A DNA stretch of 15,575 nt from positions 1 through 15,575 of the forward strand of contig JAGRKY010000604.1 of the NCBI GenBank assembly GCA_020442095.1, in the 5' to 3' direction. Below the pieces are notes generated by a model. It had not been told where the DNA came from. It saw nothing but the letters and a program-made list of their open reading frames with translations, and searched no databases. This DNA is from Bauldia sp. Lineage in GTDB: Bacteria; Pseudomonadota; Alphaproteobacteria; Rhizobiales; Kaistiaceae. Of this stretch, positions 1-6,893 are shown one piece after another; the first letter of the stretch is position 1; each line of letters starts with the position of its first letter. Both the position numbers and the translations under genes were made by a program.

Positions 1-2
1 TC

Positions 3-182
3 AACTCGAACTGGCAGCAGATCGCGGTCGGCGTGATCATGGTCATGGCGGTCGGCCTCGACATCCTGCGCCGCCGCTTCTTCATAGCCGGTGGCGGGCG
101 ACGCGATACGGACGCCGCCGCCGAACCAAGAGCCCCGAACAACGGAAACCGGTCTTCAGAGCGCGGGGAATCGCGCGTCTGA
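3..182 (+). CDS. Sugar ABC transporter permease, C-terminal fragment
   Basis: This is the 3' end of a gene that begins before the window; 59 codons are visible, ending in TGA at 180-182. The first residues (NSNWQQIAVGVIMVMAVGLD) followed by an Arg-rich ILRRRFF stretch match the last membrane helix and cytoplasmic edge typical of RbsC/XylH/MglC-like permeases (BPD_transp_2 family), which form the channel of carbohydrate ABC importers. A hydrophilic tail of about 30 residues rich in Ala, Arg, Asn and Ser follows. The next genes encode a sugar-binding protein and a sugar ABC ATPase on the same strand, which supports the assignment and suggests one operon in the order permease, binding protein, ATPase. 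Only the last helix is seen, so the family call rests partly on context. Confidence 0.72.
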   Translation, partial: NSNWQQIAVGVIMVMAVGLDILRRRFFIAGGGRRDTDAAAEPRAPNNGNRSSERGESRV

Positions 183-199
183 CCGATAGGCAGCAAGCC

Positions 200-216
200 G
201 CCGGCGCGGTGCCGGC
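200..216 (+). other. Short hairpin upstream of the first binding-protein gene
   Basis: GCCGGC at 200-205 and GCCGGC at 211-216 can pair into a 6-bp stem around the 5-base loop GCGGT. It lies between the permease stop (182) and the ribosome binding site of the binding-protein gene (226-232). It has no T-run, so it is not a classical terminator. It could be an mRNA processing or stability structure, or chance in GC-rich DNA. Confidence 0.3.
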
Positions 217-225
217 TCACACCAA

Positions 226-232
226 GGGAGGA
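226..232 (+). promoter_or_regulatory. Ribosome binding site that fixes the start at 239
   Basis: GGGAGGA lies 6 bases before ATG 239. An in-frame GTG at 209 would extend the protein by ten residues, but it would put this strong site inside the coding region and spoil the signal peptide, so ATG 239 is preferred. Confidence 0.8.
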
Positions 233-238
233 CTATCA

Positions 239-1195
239 ATGTCATTGAAGTGGAAACTCGGCGCGATGGCGCTGATCGCCGGGCTCGCCGCGAGCGGCGG
301 CCCGAGCGCGGCCGCCGAAAAGGCCCTGCTCTGGGTCCAGCCGATGCGCGACCATCCGGTCCACCGGCTGATGCAGGCCGGCTTCCTCGCGAAATGCAAG
401 GAGCTTGGCTACGAGTGCGAGGTTGTCGGCAATCCGAGCGCGACCAACTACGATGTCGCCGCTTCGATCCCGCTCGCCGAGGCCGCTCTCGCCCGCACCG
501 ATTTCGGCGCGGTCGCCGTCTACGGGCCGGGCCCCGACATCTATCCCTATATCACCAAGCTCGGTCAGGAAGGTCTCCCGGTCGTCACCTGGCACGTGCT
601 GCCGAAGGAAGGCTCGATCCCGGGGCTGAAGGCGGCGACCGGCGAAGACATCGCCGCGGCCGGCGCCAACGCCGCCAAGGTGATGGGCGAGAAGCTCGGC
701 GGCAAGGGCGTCATCGCCCTGACCCAGGGCAGCTACAACGACACCGAGAACGTGATGGCCGACTCCTTCCGCGCCCAGATGAAGGAATCCTATCCCGATA
801 TCTCGATCCTCGACACGCAACTCGAGGGCTTCGAGCCGTCCGCGGCCGAGGCCAAGGCCGTCGGCATCCTGCAGAGCAATCCGGACGTGGTCGCGGCCTT
901 CTCGACGACCGGCAACGGCCTGCAGACCTGGTCGGGTGCCGCGCGCAAGGCTGACCGCGAAATCGTGATCATCGGCATGGACTACATCCGGCAGAACCTC
1001 GACATCATCAAGTCCGGTGCGGCCTTCGGCCTCGTCGCCCAGCCGCTGTTCGAGGAAGGCGCCAAGACGGCGGAGCTCGCCGCAGCGCTCGCCGAGGGCA
1101 AGGAGGTCGATTACATGAACCCCCTCCCGGCGCCGGTCATCACCGTCGACGATCTCGGGCCCTACTACGAGATCCTCGACAGCGCCGGCCAGTAA
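239..1195 (+). CDS. Periplasmic sugar-binding protein of an ABC importer
   Basis: A 318-residue substrate-binding protein of the type 1 periplasmic fold (Peripla_BP_4/RbsB-like), expected to capture a carbohydrate in the periplasm and deliver it to the membrane permease. Residues 1 to about 26 form a Sec signal peptide: a basic start (MSLKWK), a hydrophobic core and an Ala-rich cleavage region (PSAAA before EKALL). The mature protein starts with a beta strand leading to QPMRDHPVHRLMQAGF, the usual first ligand-binding strand and helix, and ends with a hinge-type segment. Cys53 and Cys60 could form a small disulfide. It follows a permease fragment and precedes the ATPase, so it is very likely part of the same importer. 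A strong hairpin follows the stop. The sugar cannot be inferred; ribose, xylose, galactose or a polyol are all possible. Confidence 0.88.
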   Translation: MSLKWKLGAMALIAGLAASGGPSAAAEKALLWVQPMRDHPVHRLMQAGFLAKCKELGYECEVVGNPSATNYDVAASIPLAEAALARTDFGAVAVYGPGPDIYPYITKLGQEGLPVVTWHVLPKEGSIPGLKAATGEDIAAAGANAAKVMGEKLGGKGVIALTQGSYNDTENVMADSFRAQMKESYPDISILDTQLEGFEPSAAEAKAVGILQSNPDVVAAFSTTGNGLQTWSGAARKADREIVIIGMDYIRQNLDIIKSGAAFGLVAQPLFEEGAKTAELAAALAEGKEVDYMNPLPAPVITVDDLGPYYEILDSAGQ

Positions 1196-1213
1196 CCCGC
1201 GCACGCCCTATCC

Positions 1214-1242
1214 CTCCGGGCCGCCCAGGCGGTGGCCCGGAG
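1214..1242 (+). other. Strong hairpin between binding-protein and ATPase genes
   Basis: CTCCGGGCCGCC (1214-1225) pairs with GGTGGCCCGGAG (1231-1242) over 12 positions, all Watson-Crick except one G-U, around the 5-base loop CAGGC. No T-run follows, so it is less likely to be an intrinsic terminator than a barrier that protects the upstream binding-protein message from 3' exonucleases, or a partial attenuator. It ends about 20 bases before the ATPase start at 1263. Confidence 0.75.
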
Positions 1243-1262
1243 CCGACCGGAAGGAAGATCCG

Positions 1263-2831
1263 ATGGGCCAGGAAGACGTGCCCTACGTCATCGAGGCGAC
1301 CGACATCGTCAAGAATTTCGCCGGCGTTCAGGCGCTCCGCGGAGTCGACTTCCGCGTCCGGCGCGGCGAGATCCATGCCCTGCTCGGCCAGAACGGCGCG
1401 GGCAAGTCGACGCTGGTCAAGATCCTGAACGGCGTCCATGCCGCCGGCACCTTCGACGGCACCATCCGCGTCGACGGAACGCCGGTCAGCTTCGCCACGC
1501 CCGGCGAGGCTCAGGCGCATGGCGTCGCCTATGTGCCCCAGGAAACCGAGGTCTTCGAACAGCTGACGGTGGCCGAGAACGTCTTTGCCGGGCGAACCAA
1601 TCTCGGCAAGGGGATGATGATCAGCCAGCGGGCGCTCCGGGAACGTACCGCCGAGCTCTTCCGTGATTTCGGCCTGTCGCTCGATCCCGGCGCGCTCGTC
1701 GCGACGCTGACTGCGGCGCAGCGCCATCTCGTCATGATTGTCCGCGCGCTGACGTCCAGGCCACTGGTCCTCATGCTCGACGAGCCGACGGCGTCGCTCT
1801 CCGGCTCCGAGGTCGCACTGCTTTTCGGCCTTCTGAAGCGGCTGAAGGCGGCCGGCACGACCATGATCTTCATCACCCACCGGCTGCCCGAGGTCATTGC
1901 GCTCTGCGACCGCGCGACGGTGCTCCGCGACGGCCGTGTCGCCGCCGAACTCGACCGCGACAGTTTCGACGAGGAACAGATCATCACCGCGATGTCGGGC
2001 GAGCGGATGAACCGCCTCTATCCGCATCACGACGCACCGACCGACGCGACGACGCTGCTCGAGGTCGAAGGCCTTTCGGTCGAGGAGCGCTACGGATTCC
2101 ACCTCGGCGTCCATGACGTGAATTTCACGCTGCGCGCCGGCGAGATCCTGGGCATCGCCGGCCTCCTCGGTTCCGGCCGCAGCGAATTGCTCGGCGCGCT
2201 CTACGGCCGTCTTCCCCACCGGGGCCGGCTGGCGATCGAGGGTCGCGAGGTCGCCATCCGTTCGGTCCATGACGCGCGTGACGCCGGCATCGCGCTGCTC
2301 ACCGAGGACCGCAAGGGCTCCGGCCTGCTCTTCAACCTGCCGGTCGGCAGTAACATAACGATCGGCAACCTGGCGCTCTTCGCCTCGCATGGCATGGTCC
2401 GAGGCAAGAGCGAGGATTCAGCGATCCTCAAGGCGATGCGCGAACTCAAGGTCCGCGCCCGCTCGCCCGCCGCCGCGGTCTCCCATCTCTCCGGCGGCAA
2501 TCAGCAGAAGCTGCTTTTCGCGCGGGTCCTGATGAATGCGCCGAAGATCCTGCTGCTCGACGAGCCGACAAAGGGCGTCGACGTCGCGACCCGCCACGAG
2601 ATCTACAAGCTCATCGTCGACCTCGCCGACCGAGGCGTCGGGCTGATCGTCGTCTCGTCGGAACTCGAGGAGGTGATCGGGCTCTGCGACCGCATCCTCG
2701 TCTTCGATGACGGGCGCATCGTCGAGGAACTCGCCAGGTCCGAAGCGACCGAGGACCGGGTGCTGCGGCTGATCGCCGGCCATCAGGCGCGCAAGACCGC
2801 CGCGGTCGTCGATCCGGTGGCGCCGGCATGA
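1263..2831 (+). CDS. Sugar ABC transporter ATPase, two fused nucleotide-binding domains
   Basis: A 522-residue ATPase of the RbsA/MglA/XylG type that powers sugar import from the cytoplasmic face. Domain 1: Walker A GQNGAGKST (42-50), Q-loop PQE (92-94), Walker B LVLMLDEP with Asp173 and Glu174, and switch His206. Its signature motif is weak (LTAAQRHL, about 149-156, in place of an LSxxQ form). Domain 2: a degenerate Walker A GLLGSGRSE (300-308) lacking the Lys-Ser/Thr pair, as is normal for this family, a full signature LSGGNQQK (409-416) and Walker B LLLDEPTKGVD with Asp433 and Glu434. Length is typical. The ATG follows an A/G-rich GGAAGGAAG ribosome site. The stop overlaps the next gene's start (ATGA), so translation is probably coupled to the SDR gene. 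Confidence 0.94.
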   Translation: MGQEDVPYVIEATDIVKNFAGVQALRGVDFRVRRGEIHALLGQNGAGKSTLVKILNGVHAAGTFDGTIRVDGTPVSFATPGEAQAHGVAYVPQETEVFEQLTVAENVFAGRTNLGKGMMISQRALRERTAELFRDFGLSLDPGALVATLTAAQRHLVMIVRALTSRPLVLMLDEPTASLSGSEVALLFGLLKRLKAAGTTMIFITHRLPEVIALCDRATVLRDGRVAAELDRDSFDEEQIITAMSGERMNRLYPHHDAPTDATTLLEVEGLSVEERYGFHLGVHDVNFTLRAGEILGIAGLLGSGRSELLGALYGRLPHRGRLAIEGREVAIRSVHDARDAGIALLTEDRKGSGLLFNLPVGSNITIGNLALFASHGMVRGKSEDSAILKAMRELKVRARSPAAAVSHLSGGNQQKLLFARVLMNAPKILLLDEPTKGVDVATRHEIYKLIVDLADRGVGLIVVSSELEEVIGLCDRILVFDDGRIVEELARSEATEDRVLRLIAGHQARKTAAVVDPVAPA

Positions 2832-3610
2832 GCACCGCGCGCGCCGCCCTGGCGGACAAGGCCATTCTGGTTACCGGCGCGGCGACCGGTATCGGCCGTG
2901 CCACCGCCGAGACGCTTGGCGCTGCCGGCGCCCGCGTTCTTGGCGCCGGCCTCGATGCCGCCGCGGGACGGGAGCTCGACGCGATCGCGGAAGCGAACGG
3001 CTGGCAACTCCGCTTCCGCGAGGCCGACCTGACGCGCGAGGCCGATGTACGGGAGACGGTCGACGCGATCCTCGACGCCTATGGGCGGATCGACGGCGTC
3101 GTCAATTGCGCCGGCATCTACACCCAGGGCAAGCGTGTCGAGGATGTCACCGACGCGGAGTGGGACGAGACCCTGGCGGTCAATCTCACCGCCATCTTCC
3201 GGATCTGCCGGGCGACGTTTCCCGAAATGCGGAAGACCGGCGGCGGCAGCGTGGTCAATATCGCCTCGGTGCATGCGCTGGCGACCGTGCCCGAGGTCCC
3301 GGCTTATGCCGCCTCGAAGGGTGGCGTCCTCGCCTTTTCCCGCCAGCTCGCCCTCGACTATGCGGTCGACTTCATCCGGGTCAACGCGCTGGTCGTCGGA
3401 TCGGTCAACACGCGGATGACCCAGGCCGGGCTCGAGGCAGGCGGCGGCGCGGAGAAGCTCGGATTGAGCTTCGACCACAACGTCATCGCCCGGATCGCCG
3501 ACCCGTCCGAGATCGCCCGCACCGTCGCCTTCCTGCTTTCCGACGACGCTTCGTTCATCACCGGCTCCGGCCTCGTCGTCGACGGAGGGATGACCGCACG
3601 TCTGTTCTGA
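2828..3610 (+). CDS. SDR-family NAD(P)-dependent oxidoreductase
   Basis: A 260-residue classical short-chain dehydrogenase. The cofactor loop TGAATGIG is at 16-23, an adenine-pocket Asp at 67 (ADL), NCAG at 93-96, and the catalytic set Asn119, Ser147, Tyr160 and Lys164 is complete. The C-terminal VDGG (251-254) is also typical. Asp43 near the end of strand 2 hints at NAD rather than NADP preference, but this is uncertain. It probably oxidises an alcohol on a sugar, polyol or sugar acid, or reduces the matching ketone, in the cytoplasm. The ATG lies inside the ATPase stop (ATGA overlap at 2828-2831), which ties the enzyme to the sugar importer and suggests it acts on the imported compound. The subfamily is too broad for a specific substrate; fatty-acid-type ketoreductases share the same motifs. 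Confidence 0.9.
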   Translation: MSTARAALADKAILVTGAATGIGRATAETLGAAGARVLGAGLDAAAGRELDAIAEANGWQLRFREADLTREADVRETVDAILDAYGRIDGVVNCAGIYTQGKRVEDVTDAEWDETLAVNLTAIFRICRATFPEMRKTGGGSVVNIASVHALATVPEVPAYAASKGGVLAFSRQLALDYAVDFIRVNALVVGSVNTRMTQAGLEAGGGAEKLGLSFDHNVIARIADPSEIARTVAFLLSDDASFITGSGLVVDGGMTARLF

Positions 3611-3704
3611 ACAAGGCACCGTCCACAAGGCGGGCCGGAAATTGCCACTGCGGAGAAAGACGCAGATCCGCAACCGGCTTCACAACACCTGCGTCGGGAA
3701 TCCC

Positions 3705-3712
3705 AGGGAGGA
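3705..3712 (+). promoter_or_regulatory. Ribosome binding site that fixes the start at 3720
   Basis: AGGGAGGA lies 7 bases before ATG 3720. A longer reading frame opens upstream near 3642, but that extension is hydrophilic and would bury the signal peptide, so 3720 is chosen. Confidence 0.82.
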
Positions 3713-3719
3713 ACAGCAG

Positions 3720-4532
3720 ATGACCAGACTACGCCCAACCGGAATTCTGGCGGGCTTGCTCTTCGGCCTTGTCGCTATGGTGTCGGCCGGCCTTGCGCCG
3801 GCACATGCGGTGACCACCGACGAGATCATCAGCCGCGGCAAGGTGATCATCGCCATCGATACGACAACCGCGCCTTACGGCATGGTCGACGAGAGCATGC
3901 AGCCCGCGGGCTTCGACATCGACGTCGCCAATCTCGTCGGCGAGGCCCTCGGGGTTCCGGTCGAGTTCGTCACGGTCACCTCGCCGGGTCGTATCCCGTC
4001 GCTGCTCACCAATCGCGTCGACATGGTGATCTCGATCTTCTCGATCACGCCCGCGCGTGCGCTGCAGGTCGCCTTCTCCATCCCCTATGCCGGCCAGTCC
4101 TCGGTGGTGCTCGCGCCGAAGAGCCTCGACATCAAGGGACCCGAAGACCTTGTCGGGCTGAAGGTCGGCGTCACCCGCGGCACCGGCGAGGACGGGCTCC
4201 TCACCAAGCAGGCGGAGACATATCCCGGCATCGAGATCCTCCGCTTCGACGACTATGCCTCGATCACCCAGGCAATGCTTTCCGGCCAGATCGACGCCAT
4301 GGGCGGCGGCGACTACGGTGACATGTATCTGCAGAAGAGCGTCGACGGCGAGGATTTCGAGATGAAATACATCCTCAAGAGCTTCTACTTCGGCATCGGC
4401 GTCCGCAAGGACAGCCCGGAACTGCTGCAGTGGCTGAACACCTTCATCTTCACGCTGAAGAATGACGGCACGCTCAACGAGCTGTCCCTGAAGCACCGGG
4501 GCGCGCCGCTGCCGGACCTGCCGGTCTTCTGA
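3720..4532 (+). CDS. Polar amino-acid ABC transporter substrate-binding protein
   Basis: A 270-residue extracellular solute-binding protein of family 3 (SBP_bac_3, HisJ/GlnH-like). Residues 1 to about 30 are a signal peptide (basic MTRLR, a hydrophobic core, cleavage after APAHA). Family features are the GFDIDVA segment (64-70), the T-x-x-R motif with Arg113 in the position that in HisJ-like proteins holds the ligand carboxylate, and FSIPY (119-123). It should bind an amino acid or related charged compound in the periplasm and pass it to the two permeases downstream. The 109 bases between the SDR stop and this start show no convincing promoter, so it may be a continuation of the upstream operon or have its own weak promoter. 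The ligand identity is not predictable. Confidence 0.92.
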   Translation: MTRLRPTGILAGLLFGLVAMVSAGLAPAHAVTTDEIISRGKVIIAIDTTTAPYGMVDESMQPAGFDIDVANLVGEALGVPVEFVTVTSPGRIPSLLTNRVDMVISIFSITPARALQVAFSIPYAGQSSVVLAPKSLDIKGPEDLVGLKVGVTRGTGEDGLLTKQAETYPGIEILRFDDYASITQAMLSGQIDAMGGGDYGDMYLQKSVDGEDFEMKYILKSFYFGIGVRKDSPELLQWLNTFIFTLKNDGTLNELSLKHRGAPLPDLPVF

Positions 4533-4548
4533 GGGCCGACGACGAGCC

Positions 4549-4575
4549 CGGGCCCGGGCGGATTGCCCGGGCCCG
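4549..4575 (+). terminator. Perfect GC hairpin with T-rich tail, probable attenuator
   Basis: CGGGCCCGGGC (4549-4559) and GCCCGGGCCCG (4565-4575) form an uninterrupted 11-bp stem with the 5-base loop GGATT, followed by TTCTTC. This looks like a Rho-independent terminator, though its T-tract is short and broken. It sits inside the operon, between the binding-protein gene and its permease genes, so it most likely cuts transcription only in part or stabilises the upstream message, favouring binding protein over permease. Confidence 0.78.
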
Positions 4576-4608
4576 TTCTTCAAGCCCGGCTCGGAGGAAT
4601 GCTCCGGA

Positions 4609-5274
4609 ATGGACTATGTCTTTCACTTCGGTGCGGTCCTTGACCACTGGCCGCTGCTGCTCTGGGGCCTGTGGCGGACGCTGGTGCTTTCCATCGTGTC
4701 GATGGTCTTCGGCCTGGCGATCGGTATCGTCGGCGCGGTGGCGAAGTCGTTCGGTCCCCGCCCGGTGGCGGCGGTCGCCAGCGCCTATGTCGAACTCATC
4801 CGCAACACGCCGCTCCTCATCCAGCTCTATTTCATCTTCTTCACGCTGCCGTTCATCGGCCTGCGCCTGTCGAGCGACTCGGCGGCGATCGTCGCGCTGT
4901 CGATCCACCTCGGCGCCTATGCCACGGAAATCGTCCGCGCCGGCATCGATTCGATCCCCCAGGGCCAGATCGAGGCCGGCCGGGCGCTCGGTCTGTCGGG
5001 CCGCCAGATCATCCGGCTGATCGTCCTCAAGCCCGCCATCCGCGCCGTCTACCCGGCGCTCGGCGGCCAGTTCATCCTCCAGCTTCTCGGCTCGAGCATC
5101 GTCTCGGCGATTGCCGCCGAAGAGCTGACCGCGATCGCCAACAACCTGGTCATGCAGACCTTCCGCAACTTCGAGATCTATATCGTCGTCGCGGTCATGT
5201 ATTTCGTCGCGGTCCAGGCTTTCATCGTCCTCTTCCGCCTTGGCGGACGGCTTCTTTTCCGCTGGAGGGCATGA
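4609..5274 (+). CDS. Amino-acid ABC transporter permease, HisM/HisQ-type (first)
   Basis: A 221-residue inner-membrane permease of the polar amino-acid class. RNTPLLIQL (65-73) is a family hallmark and the cytoplasmic EAA loop runs from Glu122 to Pro142 (EAGRALGLS, then IVLKPAIR), the site that docks on the ATPase. Several hydrophobic helices fit the usual five membrane spans. GGAGGA at about 4593-4598 lies 10 bases before the ATG, somewhat far but acceptable. The stop at 5272-5274 is 7 bases before the next permease start, so the two are co-translated and likely form a heterodimer. The N-terminus begins directly with the first helix, as is common in this family. Confidence 0.92.
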   Translation: MDYVFHFGAVLDHWPLLLWGLWRTLVLSIVSMVFGLAIGIVGAVAKSFGPRPVAAVASAYVELIRNTPLLIQLYFIFFTLPFIGLRLSSDSAAIVALSIHLGAYATEIVRAGIDSIPQGQIEAGRALGLSGRQIIRLIVLKPAIRAVYPALGGQFILQLLGSSIVSAIAAEELTAIANNLVMQTFRNFEIYIVVAVMYFVAVQAFIVLFRLGGRLLFRWRA

Positions 5275-5281
5275 GGGCGCC

Positions 5282-5998
5282 ATGGTCCGCGATTTCACCC
5301 TCAACGAAGTCTATTTCCTGCTGCTGGCGACGCGATGGACGGTGCTCCTCGCGCTGATCGCCTTCGCTGGCGGCGGGCTGCTCGGCCTCGTGATCGCCGG
5401 CCTCAGGGTCAGCCCCTCCGCCATCCTGCGGAATGCGGCGATCGCCTATATCCAGTTCTTCCAGGGCACGCCGGTCCTGATCCAGCTCTTCATGGTCTAT
5501 TACGGCACGGCCTTCATCGGCCTCAGCCCCGATCCATGGTCGGCGGCGGCCCTTACCTTCATCGTCAACTCGGCCGCCTTCTTCGGCGAGATCTTCTACA
5601 CCGCGATCGAGTCGATCCCGCGCGGACAATGGGAGGTTTCCCGGGCACTGGGATTTCGCTTCGTCCCGACGTTACGGCTGGTGATCCTGCCGCAGGCCGT
5701 GCGGCTGATGCTGCCGCCGACCGTGGGCTTCATGGTCCAGATCATCAAGGGAACGTCGGTCGCCTCGCTGATCGGACTGACCGAGCTCGCGCGAACGGCC
5801 ACCGTCATCAACACGGTAACCTTCGAACCGGCGCTCGTCTTCGGCACGGTAGCCGCGATCTATTTCGCGCTTTGCTGGCCCCTGTCCCTGCTTGGCGCGG
5901 CCCTCGAGCGACGAATCCTCGGCCAGAGACAGCGGACCACGCCGCTCGGCAAGGGCGCCCCTGCTTCGCCGGCAAGCGCCGTCGCCGGACCCGACTGA
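5282..5998 (+). CDS. Amino-acid ABC transporter permease, HisM/HisQ-type (second)
   Basis: A 238-residue partner permease. It carries QGTPVLIQL (61-69) and an EAA loop near 117-141 (EVSRALGF, then ILPQAVR). The start is taken at ATG 5282, giving MVRDFTLNEV before the first helix; GAGGG at 5273-5277 precedes it by 4 bases and GGAGGG at 5264-5269 by 12. An in-frame TTG at 5240 would overlap the first permease by 35 bases and adds an unlikely polar extension. The last 25 or so residues after the final helix are Pro/Ala/Gly-rich and probably disordered. No amino-acid type ATPase follows: the next gene is convergent with its stop only 10 bases away, so the energising subunit must come from elsewhere in the genome. 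Confidence 0.91.
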   Translation: MVRDFTLNEVYFLLLATRWTVLLALIAFAGGGLLGLVIAGLRVSPSAILRNAAIAYIQFFQGTPVLIQLFMVYYGTAFIGLSPDPWSAAALTFIVNSAAFFGEIFYTAIESIPRGQWEVSRALGFRFVPTLRLVILPQAVRLMLPPTVGFMVQIIKGTSVASLIGLTELARTATVINTVTFEPALVFGTVAAIYFALCWPLSLLGAALERRILGQRQRTTPLGKGAPASPASAVAGPD

Positions 5999-6021
5999 TA
6001 TCCGGAGCTCAGCCGGCGAAG
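5964..6021. repeat. Inverted repeat straddling convergent gene ends
   Basis: CTTCGCCGGC (5964-5973) and GCCGGCGAAG (6012-6021) are perfect 10-base complements, 38 bases apart. Inside them CCGGA (5985-5989) and TCCGG (6001-6005) can also pair. The structure includes both stop codons (5996-5998 plus, 6011-6009 minus). It may act as a two-way transcription-ending or message-protecting structure, but there is no T-run on either side. Confidence 0.45.
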
Positions 6022-6893
6022 GGAACGAGCGGCAGCCCCCTCGCACCGAGGCCGTGGATCGCGAAGAGGCCGCCGGGCTTCATCTGGCCGGCGAGTTCCG
6101 CCTCGCTCCGGCGCAGCGTCGCCGAGGTGACGTAGAGTGTGCCGAGGCCGGGGCCCCCGAACTCGCAGCAGGTTGGCAGGTCGAAGGGCAGGTCGATCGT
6201 CTCGATACGCCGGCCGGAGGGATCGTAGGCGAGGACCTTTCCCTTGAAAGGCACGGTCAGCCAGTAGTTGCCGGCGGCGTCCACCGTCGACCCGTCGACG
6301 ATATACTCTTCCGACGACAGGTCGAGGAACAGCCGCTTGTTGGAGACGGTTCCGCTCGCCGCATCGAAATCATAGGCCCAGACGAAGGGCGTGTGGCTGT
6401 CGGTGAAATACATCACCTTGCTGTCCGGGCTCCAGGCGAGCCCGTTCGAGCAACCGACGCCCTCGACGATGCGATGGATCCCGAGGTCCGCGTCCATGCG
6501 GTAAAGCGAACCGATCTTGGCAGGTTCTTTCCCTTCCGCCTCGAACATCGAACCCGACCAGAAGCGGCCCTGGCGATCGGTCTTGCCGTCGTTGAAGCGG
6601 GTGTCGGCAATGTCGGCTTCCGGATCGCCGATCGGCTCGAAGGTCTCGCTGGCCGGATCGAAGAAATAGAAGCCGGTCGCCATCGACAGGACGAGGCCGC
6701 CCTTCGCGCGGACGGCGATACAGCCGAGATATTCCGGCGCCTGCCAGCTCATGTCGCGGCCCGATCTCGGATCGAAGCGATGAATGGTCGGCCCGTAGAT
6801 GTCGATCCACCACAGGACACCTTCCTTCGGGTCCCAGTAGGTGCTTTCGCCGAGCAGGCTCTTCGAATTGACGACGCATGTGATTTCAGTCAT
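6009..6893 (-). CDS. SMP-30/gluconolactonase-like (LRE) family protein
   Basis: A 294-residue six-bladed beta-propeller protein of the SMP-30 family, which hydrolyses sugar lactones using a divalent metal. Candidate metal ligands are in the expected places: Glu16 (LGES), Asn150 (CSNGLAWSPD) and Asp200 (VDGSTVD), with the RFNDGK motif at 99-104 providing Arg99 and Asn101 for substrate. The C-terminal FGGPGLGTLYVTSA block is also typical. It has no signal peptide and should be cytoplasmic. ATG 6893 overlaps the preceding permease stop (ATGA), so it is translationally coupled to the sugar importer and is the last gene of the operon. This suggests the imported sugar is oxidised to a lactone, although no dehydrogenase is present in this minus-strand operon. 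Some family members act as arabinonolactonases or as regucalcin-like proteins; the exact lactone is unknown. Confidence 0.9.
   Translation of the reverse strand: MTEITCVVNSKSLLGESTYWDPKEGVLWWIDIYGPTIHRFDPRSGRDMSWQAPEYLGCIAVRAKGGLVLSMATGFYFFDPASETFEPIGDPEADIADTRFNDGKTDRQGRFWSGSMFEAEGKEPAKIGSLYRMDADLGIHRIVEGVGCSNGLAWSPDSKVMYFTDSHTPFVWAYDFDAASGTVSNKRLFLDLSSEEYIVDGSTVDAAGNYWLTVPFKGKVLAYDPSGRRIETIDLPFDLPTCCEFGGPGLGTLYVTSATLRRSEAELAGQMKPGGLFAIHGLGARGLPLVPFAG

Noticed and set aside
242..1204. Long minus-strand frame opposite the first binding-protein gene
   Set aside because: It mirrors the sense gene almost exactly and its protein is low-complexity Arg/Gly/Asp/Leu; it is a codon-bias shadow.
1140..2390. 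416-codon minus-strand frame opposite the first sugar ATPase
   Set aside because: The sense strand has a full set of ABC motifs; the antisense product shows no domain or ribosome site.
3649..3672. TGCGGA/TCCGCA inverted repeat between the SDR and amino-acid binding-protein genes
   Set aside because: Only six pairs with a 12-base loop and no T-run; too weak to call a terminator.
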